Notes: generated from the sequence alone by a model not told the origin. A stretch of 64,000 nt of DNA from Sternotherus odoratus (GCA_032164245.1 JAVMKO010000001.1:169375434-169439433); one strand, 5' to 3'; shown: positions 33,480-46,397, numbered from the stretch's first letter. Program-made: numbers and translations.

Positions 33480-33583
33480 CATTCAATAGCCACCAAAGTA
33501 ATGGAATAAAACCTGGACTTTCACTAATGTACTTCAAGCCTTTCAAGTTGATACTCACATTGTAGAGTGACATCAGCATTAGC
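33480..33583 (-). CDS. HSF2BP: HSF2BP coding exon 7
   Basis: One base completing Val, 34 codons (LMLMSLYNVSINLKGLKYIS, then ESPGFIPLLWWLLN) and a trailing G. This is a core helix pair of the armadillo domain, nearly identical to human. Acceptor is TTTTGTTTTAG, donor G/GTAAGA. The downstream intron (16986-33479) is the largest one fully within the window, expanded by the DIRS, Penelope and LINE insertions. Confidence 0.93.
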
Positions 33584-36500
33584 CTAAAACAAAATTAAAA
33601 AGGTGATTAAATCGCATCTTAAACTGCATCTCATTACAACTTCATCCAATACTTCCGATGAGCATCTACAGATGGCTAGATGCTGATGCATATTTCAAGC
33701 GCAATATATAAGATACAAAGATATGTATCTGCATCATGTTAAATACATACAGCTACATGACTGCAACAATGGGTGAGATTTTATTTAAATTTATAAATCA
33801 AAATATTTTAATCAATCATGTAAAAATCAGTCAATTTGACAACATTCAAATTCCTCAGAACTAAATGGGACTATTCACATGAGTAGGGCAAGCAGGATTT
33901 GGCCTTACATGGTCACTCACCATATGCAACAGAATCCTCTTAACTGGGACTCCCCAGAAGGCAGCCTATCATCCTGACTAAGCCGCTTGTCTCAACGAAT
34001 GAAAGGGCCACTTAAAAAAAAAATAAAAGGCTGCAAAGATTTTATAACAATTACTAGATTGAATCCAAAGAAAGAAGTGAAATTTGCTGCATTTCATTCA
34101 TTGTTCTTTTGATCTTTGACAACTTCTGTATTAAAAACAAGCAGCAGCTTAGAATCTCACAACTTTAATAATTAGCTATGCATCTCTTAATCACCCGACA
34201 CTGGCCACTCGTGTCACTGTCAAACAAAGTTTATGCTAACTCTACACCAATTAAAGCAGCAGTCAATCATTCGATATAATTAGGTTAAATCTGTTCTCTG
34301 GAAGACATCCTGCTAAAGCAGCTAGCCCAAATCGAAGAGGTGCTGAACACTCTGACCTCAGTGGGAGCTGAGGTCACTCAACACTTTAAAGGCTCAGGCT
34401 ACAGGTAAAGCACATTCTAAAATAAAAGCCGACAGAGAGGTTATTAAAAGAGAAAAGGTGAGACTCCACTGTAGTATACTCTCTTTTGCCAAACAATGTG
34501 TCTAAATAGCCAGTGGGACTATGACACTATTCCAGGCAGGCACAATGCCTTCTGGAGTGCCACCCTTAAAGAAGGCACAGTGGTATCCTCTGCCTCCAAA
34601 CAGAGCCAACTCCACTGGCTGTTGTGGACAGGGCTGAAGCCACATCCATCTTTTGTCCATCCCCCACTGTTAAGTCTAGTGCTAGCAGCAGCACTGGACT
34701 CTAGTAGTCTTTGTGCTGAAGGGACTCCTAAGAACTGTGTGTCAGGCTTCTGTGCAGGAGGCAAGGGGTTATTAGAGACACTTCTTGTTCCCCTGCTCAC
34801 CCTTGCTTAGGCATGAAGAAGCCAGGCAAAATTCAGGCCCAACCTATATAAGCCACTAAGCATAACTGTTGCAGCCACAGAAAAACAACAAGCCTGGAGC
34901 ATGCTGGATTCTCAGCTGACTGTCAATCCAAATGTCAAGAATGAAGGGGATGATTCTGGCCCCAGCTCTGGCAACATATAGGACTTGAAAGAGGTTGGAG
35001 AAATCCCCTGGAATAGGAGCAGCATAGGACTTATGCAGCCTCCCTCATCAACCCTCACATAGGTCCTGCACCAGGGCAGGTATGGAGGGAGGGGACATAC
35101 CCACTGCGCAGGATACTCCAAGGGATTCTGCTGAAGGGCAACTCTAATTTATACCAGGAGCTGAAATGGCCCTGGCAGCAGCCCAGTATCCAGAGGATAA
35201 AGCCACCACTGCTCCCTGAACTGCACCTCCCAGGGAGTACAGTACAGAATCTGTCCCTGGCATATGGAAACTACTTAAGCCATCCTTCTTCAAGCATCCA
35301 CCCAGGGCCCCTTCAAGTACAACTTAACACGACTCCCATAATGTGACAGGATAGGAACTCATCCATTCCTGCATAGGGGAACTAAGGAAGCCACAGCTCT
35401 GCCACTCTCTGAGAAATGTTTAGGAGTCCTCCACCAGTTCAGAGAGGATGGTCCCTGGCAGTGCCAGCTTAGTTCAGTACTTGCATCCACCAGCCATACA
35501 GTACAGTCCCTGTCAATGTCTCTATGTGCTCCCCAAACAACTTCACATTCACACGGGGCCAGACAATTTGGTCCTTAAACCATGGCTATACTGTGAAAAT
35601 GTATTTTGACTCTTAAAATGTCATCATGGGGCTACTGTGCTTCATGGATACCACATCAAATTTGCTCAGTCTACAAGTAAGATTTTTTTTAATTGTCAGC
35701 CCTGAAAACTCAATCTGTATCTGAGTCAAAACACACTCTTGCCTTCGCACACATCACCAGCAATCACAAAGATGATGCAAACCAAATGATGCTCTCAGTT
35801 ATACCTGCATAACTTCACTGCTTCCAAATACCTGAACACATGTGCAACCCCACAAGACTTCAGTGGGTTCTCATAGGATGTAACTGAAGGCTTCTGTTAG
35901 CCTTTTTATTTTTGGTGTTGATGTCTGAAAAGGAAAGAACCCAGCTTAGCTTTCAGATCACAGGTTGAGTCTCTGGGACTAGCAGTTAGAAAAAACATCT
36001 TTTATTCATAATCAAACAAATTTGACATGGCATCACACAAATATTTTTAAAGTCAAACTATATTAATGTTTATGCAGCAGAATGAAAATGCAAACACTCA
36101 GTAAGTGCTATGCTCAGGCATTTTCAAAGCCTCGAAAACTGTATTTCATAATTTACTATCTTCCTAACATAGTAAAGTCCCTAGTCATCTTTTAGGACTA
36201 CATCCACGACAAACGTAAGTCGTAAAACAAAAATTTTCAACTTTTCCTCATAGATTAAAAACATATTCCCCGATCCACCCATGTTCACATAATGTGAATG
36301 CTTACTGTATCTAACTAAGCCACCAAATTTCTCTTATCTGGTCCACTTTCAGAAGAGATAAGCAGGAGAAATTTCAATAAATTGAAAATGCTGAGAGCCA
36401 CTGAAAAAGGGATTAGTATCAAGGTGGCATGTCAGCTTTAACTGTAAGACTGCTAATGTAATGTTATAAGATAAAATAAAAGTCATGCTGGATAGTTTTA

Positions 36501-37514
36501 TATACAGAAATGTGATGCCTGTATTATACAAGTTATTCAGGAATAAGACCAAACATGGAAGTTATTTTAAGTAGTTCTGAACATTTTGGGGAACCCAGGG
36601 CACAGGCAAGATCTTCTTTCATCAAAGCTGTCAAAAACTACTAATACTCCATGTAGAGATTATATCGCTACTAAACTTTCGTTGCACTCTTTGCTGAGCT
36701 AAATAGAATATCTGATGTGTATTATTACATTGCCTTCCACACTTGCCATGATATTTTTTTTGTAGTCTAAATGTTTTATGAACTTAGCAATATTCTGAAT
36801 ACCTTAATGTCCATTTATTCTGATTTTGTTTCTCTTTTCTTTAATTATTTCCAACAGATTTAAGACCTAAATATTCATAGGTGTTGAGCACATATAAAAA
36901 TCACTGAAGCCAATGAGAAAGTGTGTTCAGCATCTCTAAAAACTAGGTCACTAGTGTACTGCAAATTCCTAGCCAGGAGGCTCTGAAGTGATTGAAGAAA
37001 AAAAAAAAAAGTTATACTCTGATGCTGACAGTCGTTTTATAAGTTCTCTCCCCTTTTTAGCTTGTCTTTCCATTCTCTCTCTTCTATATATCTTTTCTAG
37101 GAATTGAGAATGTTAGGGGACGCTGTAAGGAAGAAAGGTTAATTACTGGATCTTATGATGTGCTGTGATTAATAGTGATACTGTACCTTTCTAGAGATCC
37201 TTTCATAGAAGGTGCTAAAGTCTTAATAAATGAAATAATGGAAAAGCTAACAAATAAAATCTTGCTTTTGGAGGGCTTGCACTACACTTAGGGGGCAAAT
37301 CCCAATACATGCCCACAGCCCGTGTCCATGGTTTGTGTGCAAGGGAGCTTTGAGGAAGCAGTGAGTGGACTGGAGTCTTCTTCCTCAATCTGGGGGCACG
37401 CAATGGAGCCATCAACCAGATCCTTCATGGCTGCTTTTGTAGTCTCAGGTTGCAGTATGTTTGCATTTTACTGTGCAACTTCTACATGGAGAACTAGAAT
37501 TAAAAAAAACTGTA
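33584..37514. other. intron 6, mostly unassigned
   Basis: Nearly 4 kb without a recognisable exon or confident repeat. Open frames near 34500-34810 on both strands look like chance. Confidence 0.55.
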
Positions 37515-37665
37515 AAACTCCTAAGTGACTTAGGAGTCTCTCTCATTTTCATAACACTCATGGACTTACAATTAGACTTAGGCTCCTAAACACCTGAATG
37601 ACTTTAAAAATGGGATTTAGGCGCCTAAACTGCTTATCCACTTTTAAAATTTTTACCCCTAGACC
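37515..37665. repeat. palindromic reptile repeat
   Basis: Contains acttaggagtctctctcatt, then gacttaggctcctaaacacc and gggatttaggcgcctaaact, the alternating TTAGG / CCTAA words of the repeat also seen at 11826-11915. Confidence 0.5.
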
Positions 37666-39133
37666 AGTGAATCTATTGTGGTCCATGGCCCACAGCAAGC
37701 TGTGGATGCTGCTATGGAGTGGTGCTTGGCAGCATTCATGACCCATGTGCACCTCACTCCTCATACAGTTTCCATGGCCCTTACTTGGGCAGCAGAATTT
37801 ATAGGCTTTAGTAATGACACGTGAATACCTCTAACTATGCACGATCATCCAAAATAAAAATACATAAAATAACCATTTACAATAGGAAAGGTTAATATCT
37901 TTGGACATGGTCTTTCAATCTGTTCCTCAATGGAAATGTCAAACAGATTTAAAATGATGTCAAAGGACACTGCTAGTTTGTATTTTTATTTAGCTTGTTT
38001 GTTTTGTGTGGAGCTAAGGGACTGGTTGTGGTGAGCTAAAAAATGTTGGAATGTTGGGGGGAGAAGCAGCAGAAAGTTCCTGAGATTTAAACCCATTTTG
38101 CTAGCCACTCAGAAGATCTAAGCCCACGTAATAGTATTATTATTACCACCACCACACTGTTGACAAACGCCTTGGCCCTGTACACCACTTTCAGCTCTAC
38201 AGCTCCCTTATCTTCTCCTTCTCCCTCTCTCCCTGCCCCTCTCCCCTCCTCTCTCCCCTCCCCTTTCTCTCTCTCCCTCCCCCCATATATAAAAACACAA
38301 TTTTTCTTTTGCCCTTCTCCCTATTATATTCTTCTTACTCTTATTTTTATTTCCTCTCACCCACCAAGTAACAAAAATTGGAAATGCATAACTTAGTCAC
38401 CACGTCTCTGAACTAGCTACACTTATTTATAAAGTAATTCATTGAAAACAAACATGTTTCAAATCAGCATTTCCTTTGGTCAGCAGAAAAGATGTCATTT
38501 GATTTTGGAGTCTGGGCTCATTTGATTCTACAGCTTTTACTTGTACTGATCTCTTAAAAATAAAGCATGTGTCAGCTTGGCAGCCAGGCAGGCCTTACAA
38601 GTTTGACTGTCAAACCTAGTCTCTCTAACCGTAAGCCTGCACAAGCCAGGTTTCAACATACAAGTGGGAAAAGAATGTTTTTTGTCACTGAAAACAGGTT
38701 TGTGATGAACCTTTGTTTTGAATCCAAATCATACATGAATCCAGCTACCTTGGATCGGCAAACAAGCATAAATATCAGTCACATAGTCAGTCATTAATAT
38801 GGTATTTATGCCAGGATTGTGATAAATCCTCTTTTTTGGCATTTGATCCAACACCAAATATTAGGTAGTAGTCTTCATTGAATGCAGACTATAAATAGGA
38901 TGAAAGATGATCACTGCATTACGTACGATACTGTAAAACTTATTGTAGCACTGCTTTAAAATTAATCTGGAATTAAAATTTCTGAGCCACATGAGATTTT
39001 GTGCAGTGCCTCTACTAAGGCTGTATGCAAACCCAGTTCAATGGACTTTAAGATTGATATTCTACAAACTAGATGTCCCCTGTTGAGTCTTGGTTGGTCT
39101 GTAGGCTTGACTTGCACATGTTTTAAAATGGCT
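37666..39133. other. intron 6, unassigned with a pyrimidine tract
   Basis: A C/T-rich low-complexity stretch lies at 38207-38284. The rest is AT-rich with no element recognised. Confidence 0.55.
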
Positions 39134-39141
39134 GTTGCAAG

Positions 39142-39936
39142 TAGGGTGACCAGACGTCCCGATTTTATCGGGACAGTCCCGATTTTCGGGGAATTGTCCC
39201 GCGTCCCGATCATCCTTTCATCGGGACACCCTTTGTCCCGATATAGGGACCTTCAGAGGCCGGCGCCAGACTCGTGCCTCACTAACGGCTCCTTCCGGCG
39301 CGACCGCAGCACCCTCCCGCCGGCAGGAGCAGGCAGCAAGTCTCACTGCCCCAGGCAGAGGCTCTCTGCCGCCGCACGTGGTGCAAGGAGGGGGAAGGAG
39401 GCTGCTTGCAGCCTGCACCGGCAGAGGGGGAGGGGCAGAGAGCCCCCGGCCGCTCCCCCTCCCCCCACCCGGCTCCGAGTCCGGCCCCTCATCAGCGCCC
39501 CGCCCCCCTCAAGAGTCAGAGGCAGGCGGCAGTGGCCAGGACAACTCTCTGCCGCCGCCTCACATGCTGCAGGGGCGGGGGAAGAGGGCTGCTTGCCTAG
39601 GAGCAGTGAGGAGGGTGGCTAACGACAGAGTCCAGCCCCCCCCCCCGCCCAACTAGCCCCTGACCCACCTGCCGGCTGCCCCCCGGCCCAGCTGAGAACA
39701 GTTCCCAGGGGTAAGCAGCTGGGGCCCTGGATCCCCAACCCACGGTGGGGCTGCGCCCCTCCACCTGGAGCCGGTCCCCTGCACCCCTGACCCATGGCTT
39801 CCTCAGACCCTGCCCCCATGGGTCCAGTGGGGGGGGGGGGAAGCCTGTGGCACCCTCCCCTCCACTTCCCCCCCCTCCAGTCCCCCCTCCCCCCCCATGT
39901 GTCCCGATATTTTTTTCTTGTCATCTGGTCACCCTA
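39142..39936. mobile_element. large GC-rich hAT-type non-autonomous element
   Basis: Termini TAGGGTGACCAGACGTCCCG and CATCTGGTCACCCTA are inverted repeats. A perfect 8-bp duplication GTTGCAAG lies at 39134-39141 and 39937-39944. The first 110 bases carry repeated tcccgat words. The 500-base core is GC- and CpG-rich with a GCCGCCGCAC-type motif and no transposase. At 795 bp it is longer than the usual members of this family, suggesting captured DNA. Confidence 0.9.
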
Positions 39937-39944
39937 GTTGCAAG

Positions 39945-40985
39945 GTAGCTGGAGATTACACCACCATGAGCAACAACTGTTTGACAATCAGCTTTAGTTG
40001 TCTTTACAGTAAAGACTTTTTAAAAACCTATTTCCAAAAGGCAGTCCCTCAAACACTGCACCATTACAATATTGCCAAGTGTTCAAAAATCAAGAGCCAG
40101 CTCCACAAAACTCTTAATATTGGCTTAACAATCAAGCGACTTGTAAAAGTTTTGGCTCTTTTTACCTCCTTTTGCTTTATGGATTTTGAGCCTTTAGAAG
40201 TCACATTTTCAAGCTTTTCACTGCAACCACGAGGGCAAGAAATTTGCATTTAAAAAAAAAAGTTGTGATTTTCATGTAATCATATGGCTCCAGAAATTGG
40301 GGCTTTCAGAAAAATACCCCAAAATATGAAAGTTGGCTCTCTCCTATTTGAATGCTGACTTCCAACCCTTACGCTTGGGAAACAGCATGATAAACATTAA
40401 GTAATGCTAAGGCACTCTAATGATATACATAAAATACCAAACCATTAACAATGTGGTCATTCAGTAGATATGCTTTTTCACAGATCAACATTCAAATACC
40501 TTCTAAAATAAAATACTGAACATATGTGACTCAAAGATCATTCACATCAATATTTGTCTACACAATCACCATGTTAAGGCCCCCAATCCCTATAGCATCC
40601 AAGCGCCATATACATATGTCTAAGACAAGCTGAATTTCATACCTGCCAGGTACAACTTGCTTCAACTAATTAGTAACATTGCTCAGAAAATGGCAAAGAA
40701 TGTTAATGTTTTTCATTTCTTCAATTACTGGAAAGTATGACTTTTCCCTTTTTGGGATTATGTAACATGGTCTTTTCTTTACAATATTTCATAGAATCAT
40801 TCATCTCACAGGGCTTCTCTACAGACACCTCTTTAACAATGTTGATGACCGCAGCTTGTGAGTAATAAAGGGGCAGGAGGTCATTTACTCTTTGCTGGCC
40901 TAATACAAATGCACTTTTGGCACATATGTAAACTACTTATTTAGCTAACCAAGCACAGTATTTTAACGGATTATTTTTCATTTTG
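39945..40985. other. intron 6 unique sequence
   Basis: AT-rich; no element recognised. Confidence 0.55.
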
Positions 40986-40990
40986 GACGG

Positions 40991-41863
40991 TGTAAGCGTG
41001 TGGGCACTCACCCGGCGGCGCCTCCTGCTGGTCATCTGGGGAATTAGCACGGTCCAGCCCTTGGGCGCCCTCTGTCGGGAGGAGGTGCCGCTAGCTTACG
41101 TTGATCCGGGGTCTTTGTCCCAGCTGGTCGTCTGTCCTTAGATAGGTCAGCTATGGCCGGCGCTTCCTAGTTCAGACCGTCTCTATGGGTGGGCTCTAGC
41201 CGAGGGGTCTCAGCCTCGGCGGCCCACCGATGCGTATTCTCTCTGGGTTGGCTATAGCCTGGGCTCTCTTGCTCAGGCAGCCAGCTTATACACAGTCTTA
41301 AGGGCTCTAGCCGGGGTCTTAGCTCCGGCTGCACACAGGTAACAATCTACTCACGGTCTCGGGGAGTCTTCAGGGGTCCGAGCCTTCGGGTGTCCACTCC
41401 ATTCCCTGCTCGTCAGGGTAGGTGGCCGCCGGGACCCCGGGCCAGTCGTCCGCGGGGGACTCTGCCGCCGCTCCGTCCGGCTCACCTCCGGTCTCCGGGG
41501 GAATCTGTAGCCGCTGGGATCGCGGGTCGGCCGTTCGCCGCCGCGGGGTTTGCTGTCTCCGGGGGCTCTGGGCCGTCGTCTTTGGCCACGGGGTATGTTG
41601 CCGCCGGGACGGTCCCTCTCTGCCTCGGTGTCGGGGCCGCTGCTCCCTTCGGCAGGGTCGCCGGGTCTTCCCCAGTTGGGCTGACCTCTCTGCTGCTCCG
41701 CCGGGTCGACCCCATCTTGGCGGATGGCCCCGCCTTTTACCCTTCCAGGTCCTGGCGGGTACTTTCGGGGCGGGGGGTGGGGCCACTTCGGCTCTGCCCG
41801 CCATGTTGGATTCCCGGCCGGTTCGCCCTCCCGCTCAGAGGGGGCCCACCTGGGCCCGCTACA
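40991..41863 (-). mobile_element. solo LTR, 873 bp
   Basis: On the minus strand it begins TGTAGCGGGCCCAGG and ends ACACGCTTACA, i.e. TG...CA. It is flanked by a perfect 5-bp duplication GACGG (40986-40990 and 41864-41868). It is very GC-rich, with degenerate tandem words (tagccggggtcttagctccg). It shares its 3' end design (gctaattcccc then cgcttaca) with the LTR at 44876-46397. The 242-codon open frame on the opposite strand is a composition artefact. 5-bp duplications fit Ty3/gypsy or some endogenous retroviruses; family not assigned. No internal region remains. Confidence 0.82.
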
Positions 41864-41868
41864 GACGG

Positions 41869-42169
41869 CGATACAGGTCCTACATTTCTCTCAGTTCTTT
41901 TCCCCACTTTAATACTCGAGGCTCCCTTAATTACCATTCATTCCAGCAACTCTACCTCTTACCAAGGCAGCGATGGGAACATCTCCACATTGCCTGGTTT
42001 GGTGCTTGATAGACCATGCAGAGACACTGATGTGCCTGCAACATTGGCTGAGGGGAATCGGTATGCAGCCACCAGCCTTGCAACCACATCTAGTATATTT
42101 GTGAGGAATGGATGCTGAGAATATTATTTCCAAGGGACATATTTCCTCTCCAGTAAAATAAATAATGTA
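41869..42169. other. intron 6 spacer between LTR and CR1
   Basis: About 300 bases with no recognised element. Confidence 0.5.
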
Positions 42170-44407
42170 TCTTAGAATCATAGAATATCAGGGTTGGAAG
42201 GGATCTCAGGAGGTCATCTAGTCCAACCCCCTGCTCAACGCAGAACCAACCACAACATCATCATCCCAGCCAGGGCTTCGTCAAGCCTGACCTTAAAAAC
42301 CTCTAAGGATGGAGATTCTACCACCTCCCTAGGTAACCCATTCCAGTGCTTCACCACCCTCCTAGTGAAAGAGTTTTTCCTACTATCCAACCTAAACTTT
42401 CCCCACTGCAACTTGAGACCATTACCCCTTGTTGTATCATCGGGTACTACTGAGAACAGTCTATATCCATCCGCTTTGGAACCCCCTTTCAGGTAGCTAA
42501 AAGCAGCTATCAAATCCCCCCTCATTCTTTTCTTCTGTAGACTAAACAATCCCAGTTCTCTCAGCCTCTCATAAGTCATGTACTCCAGCCCCCTAATCAT
42601 TTTTGTTGCCCTCCTCTGGACTCTTTCCAATTTTTCCATATCTTTCTTGTAGTGTGGGCCCCAAACTTGGACACAGTACTTCGGATGAGGCCTCACCAAT
42701 GTCCAATAGAGGGGAATGATCATGTCCCTCGATCAGATGGTATTTATACAGCCCAAAATGCCGTCAGTCCTCTTGGCAACAAGGGCACACTGTTGACTCA
42801 TGTCCAGCTTCTCGTTCACTGTAACCCCTAGGTCCTTTTCTGCAGAACTGCTACCTAACCATTCAGTCCCTAGTCTGCAGCAGTGCATGGGATTCTTCCG
42901 TCCTAAGTGTAGAACTGCACTTGTCCTTGTTGAACCTCATCAGATTTCTTTTGAACAAATCCTCTAATTTGTCTAGGTCCTTCTGTATCATATCCCTACC
43001 CTCCAGCGTATCTACAACTCCTCCCAGTTTAATGTCATCTGCAAACTTGCTGAGGATGCTGTCCATGCCATCCTCCAGATCACTGATAAAGATATTGAAT
43101 AAAACCGGCCCCAGGACTGAGCCTTGGGGCACTCCGCTTGATAACGGCTGCCAACAAGGCATGGAGCCATTGATCACTACCCGTTGAGCCCGACGATCCA
43201 GCCAGCTTTCTGTCCACCTTATGGTCCACTCATCCAGCCCATACTTCTTTAACTTGCTGCCAAGAATACTATAGGAGACCGTATCAAAAGCTTTGCTAAA
43301 GTCAAGGAATACCACATCCACTGCTTTCCCCTCTTCCACAAAGACAGTTATCGCATCATAAAAGGCAATTAGGTTAGTCAAGCATGACTTGCCCTTGGTG
43401 AATCCTTGTTGACTGTTCCTGATCACTTTCCTCTCCTCTAAGTGCTTCAGAATTGATTCCTTGATGACCTGCTCCATGATTTTTTCAGGGACTGAGATGA
43501 GGCTGACTGGCCTATAGTCCCCCAGATCCTCCTCCTTTCTTTTTCTAAAGATGGGTGCTACGTTAGCCTTTTTTCCAGTAATCCAGGACCTCCTCGATCC
43601 CCATGAGTTTTCAAAGATAATGGCCAATGGCTCTGAAATCATATCCGCCAACTCCTCTAGCACCCTTGGATGCAGTGCACCCAGCCCCATGGACTTGTGC
43701 TCATCCAGCTTTTCTAAATAGTCTTGAACCACTTCTTCCACAGAAGGCTGGTCACTTCCTCCCCATGCTGTGCTGCCCATGGGAGCTGACCTTGTTCATG
43801 AAGACAGAAGCAAAAAAAGCATTGAGTACATTTGTTTTTTTCCACATCCTCTGTCACTAAGTTGCCTCCCTCATTCAGTAAGGGGCCCACATTTTTCTTG
43901 ACTTTCTTCTTGTTGCTAACATACCTGAAGAAACCCTTCCTGTTACACTTAACATCCCTTGCTAGCTGCAACTCCAAGTGTGATTTGGCCTTCCTGATTT
44001 CACTCCTGCATGCCTGAGCAATATTTTTATACTCTTCCCTGGTCATTTGTCCAATCTTCCACGTCTTGTAAGCTTCTTTTTTGCATTTAAGATCAGCAAG
44101 GATCTCACTGTTAAGCCAAGCTGGTCGCCTGCCATATTTACTATTCTTTCCACACTTCGGGATGGTTTGTTCCTGCAACCTCAATAAGGATTCTTTAAAA
44201 TACAGCCAGCTCTCCTGGACTCCTTTCCCCCTTCACGCTATTCTTCAAAGGGGATCTTGCCCATCAGTTCCCTGAGGGAGTCAAAGTCTGCTTTTCTGAA
44301 GTCCAAGGTCTGTATTCTGCTGCTCTTTCTTCCCTGTGTCAGGATCCTGAACGCTACCATCTCATGGTCACTGCCTCCCATGTTCCCATCCACTTTTGCT
44401 TCCCCAA
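42170..44407 (-). mobile_element. CR1 LINE, 5'-truncated
   Basis: The 3' end at the left carries the CR1 tail (minus-strand ...ccctgatattctatgattct repeats). Inward come the C-terminal domain and RT, in several frames: 42723-42235 ([33 protein letters not shown]), 43780-42863 with the RT motifs (GDYRPVSLISVPEKIMEQ, VVFLDFSKAFDTVSY, GVPQGSVLGPVLFNIFI and catalytic SKFADDIKL), and 44184-43714 with the upstream linker (RRPAWLNSEILADLKCKK). Moderately young but frameshifted. Its 5' part ends at the hairpin element at 44408. Confidence 0.92.
42863..43780 (-). pseudogene. CR1 reverse transcriptase fragment
   Basis: 305-codon frame with the central RT domain: fingers (LISVPEKIMEQVIKE), QQGFTKGKSCLTNLIAF, palm Asp in FLDFSKAFDTV, GVPQGSVLGP and the FADD box (SKFADDIKLGG). 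The frame breaks near 42915 before the thumb region, which continues in 42723-42235. Not functional. Confidence 0.9.
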
Positions 44408-44650
44408 CTACCATATTTTTCGCCCTATAAGACGCACTTTTTCTTCCCCAAAACGGGGGGGGGAAAGTTGGTGCGTCTTATAGGGCGAATGTCTTATAGG
44501 GAAAAAAAAAAAAAAAAAAAAAAAGCGCCTCGCTCTCCCGTCCCCGCCGCGCGGGCGGGCTGCCGAGGTTCCCCCCTCCCCGCCGCGGGCGGGCTGCCGG
44601 GAGCGTCCCGGTTCCCCCCTCCCCGCCGCGGGCGGGCTGCCGGGAGCGTT
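44408..44650 (+). mobile_element. hairpin element with GC-rich minisatellite (copy 2)
   Basis: Opposite orientation to copy 1: terminus taccatatttttcgccctat (with the preceding bases), the same 17-bp inverted repeat CGCCCTATAAGACGCAC / GTGCGTCTTATAGGGCG, then a poly-A run of about 24 and GC-rich units (ccgcgggcgggctgccggga). It abuts the 5' break of the CR1 copy, consistent with insertion there. Confidence 0.6.
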
Positions 44651-44875
44651 TGGATTGTTTGTTTCACCTGTGACCCTGGAAAAGGGGAGATATAGCCAAA
44701 ATGAGGGCTGAGAGCCCTCCACCACTAGACTGTCACCAAATGCTCCTGCTAAAAGGACCAGATTTGTATGAATGCTACTTTCCAAGTAGCATCCAAAGGG
44801 GATGCTCTGATGGGGGCAGATCCTTGACAGAATCATTAAGCAATGAGCTGTAGTAATGATGGTCTTGTAGAGGGG

Positions 44876-46397
44876 TAGTAGGGCCCCCTGCTGGCCGGGA
44901 GGGAAACAACCCCTGGCCGAGGCCAGAGGAGGCGGAGCCAGGGCCAGTCAAGCCCCGCCCCCGGAAGGTCAGGGCCCGACCCGGAAGTTCAAAAGCCCTG
45001 CCGCCGAGCTCACTCAGGCGGCAGACACCGGAGAGATCAGACGCTCCGGGGCTGGCTCCGGCCAAAGAGCCACCGAACCAGCCGCTTCCCCGCTATTGGG
45101 AGAAGCCGCCGACGCTGCTGCTTGCCAGGTACCCGGAGGAGCCGCCGACCCAGCCAGCCGCCTACTATCCGGAGGAGCCGCTGACAGAGCCTGCCTACTA
45201 CCCAGAGGAGGACTTGCCAGACCTGCCACCTGACAGTGACCCCGAGGAACCTGACCCTGGAACCCAGTGAGGACCCTGAGACAGCCCAGGTACCAGGGGA
45301 GGGGGGAGTCCGGAAGTAGCCAGGGGGAAGGCCCCGAGCCAATGTCAGTGTGTTGCGGTCAGGATCCCCACTGACTTCAGCGAGCCTTCCGCTGCAAGGG
45401 CCCCGGGCTGGGGCGCAGCGGAAGTGGGTGGGCCTGCGCCCCCCCCCCCCCCCGCCACCCCGGTGGCTGGCAGTCTCCCCCTCACACAGACACCTGGCCT
45501 ATAGGCTCCTGAATTATTGCTCAGCCCTGCCTGAGGGTCTGAGCCCCTGACTCCTTGAATTATTGCGCAGCCCTACTTGAGGGCCTGCGCCCCAGACTCA
45601 TTGAATCACTGCGCAGCCCTACTTGAAGGCCTGCACCCCAGACTCAGAGTATTGGTTGTCGCCCGCCCTGCCTCAGGGCCTGGGCCACTGAACTACGGCC
45701 CAGCCCCTGCTGGAGGGGCTGGCCCCGGATTGTGACCCACTGCGGCTCCTGCCCGGCGTGAGGGCGGGAGCTAGGACCCGGTGGCCCCGCTAATTCCCCT
45801 TAGGGAACCAGGGGAGGGGGAGTCCGGAAGTAGCCAGGGGGAAGGCCCCGAGCCAATGTCAGTGTGTTGCGGTCAGGATCCCCACTGACTTCAGCGAGCC
45901 TTCCGCTGCAAGGGCCCCGGGCTGGGGCGCAGCGGAAGTGGGTAGGCCTGCGCCCCCCCCCCCGCCACCCCGGTGGCTGGCAGTCTCCCCCTCACACAGA
46001 CACCTGGCCTATAGGCTCCTGAATTATTGCTCAGCCCTGCCTGAGGGTCTGAGCCCCTGACTCCTTGAATTATTGCGCAGCCCTACTTGAGGGCCTGCGC
46101 CCCAGACTCATTGAATCACTGCGCAGCCCTACTTGAAGGCCTGCACCCCAGACTCAGAGTATTGGTTGTCGCCCGCCCTGCCTCAGGGCCTGGGCCACTG
46201 AACTACGGCCCAGCCCCTGCTGGAGGGGCTGGCCCCGGATTGTGACCCACTGCGGCTCCTGCCCGGCGTGAGGGCGGGAGCTAGGACCCGGTGGCCCCGC
46301 TAATTCCCCTTAGGGGCCGCACGAGAGCGAAGGGAGGGGTAGGATTTCCCTCCAGGCCGGCGGAAGGGGGCGGAGCCCCGGGTACCCCTCGCTTACA
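44876..46397 (+). mobile_element. solo LTR, 1522 bp, with internal duplication
   Basis: Starts TGTAGAGGGGTAGTAGGG, ends CTCGCTTACA. A perfect 5-bp duplication GGTCT lies at 44871-44875 and 46398-46402. It contains a 516-bp tandem duplication (45292-46315) made in turn of degenerate units of about 50 bp (gcgcagccctacttgagggc). Related to the LTR at 40991-41863 but longer. Repetitive Pro/Glu-rich open frames (e.g. AYYPEEDLPDLPP) reflect composition. It ends 53 bases from HSF2BP exon 6. Confidence 0.82.
45292..46315 (+). repeat. tandem duplication, two copies of about 512 bp
   Basis: Copy 1 45292-45806 and copy 2 45808-46315 each run from accaggggaggg to ctaattccccttaggg. They differ mainly in homopolymer length (poly-C near 45440 versus 45955), indicating a recent duplication inside the LTR. 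Confidence 0.92.

Noticed and set aside
39250..39700. CpG island promoter
   Set aside because: The GC-rich block lies entirely inside a hAT element with target duplications, in the middle of an intron.
41370..42118. Overlapping open frames on both strands up to 242 codons
   Set aside because: They fall inside a GC-rich solo LTR with few stop codons by composition; no recognisable domain.
45037..45290. Pro/Glu-rich plus-strand frame that looks like a repetitive protein
   Set aside because: Lies within the 44876-46397 LTR and follows its degenerate repeats; no start, splice signals or homologue.
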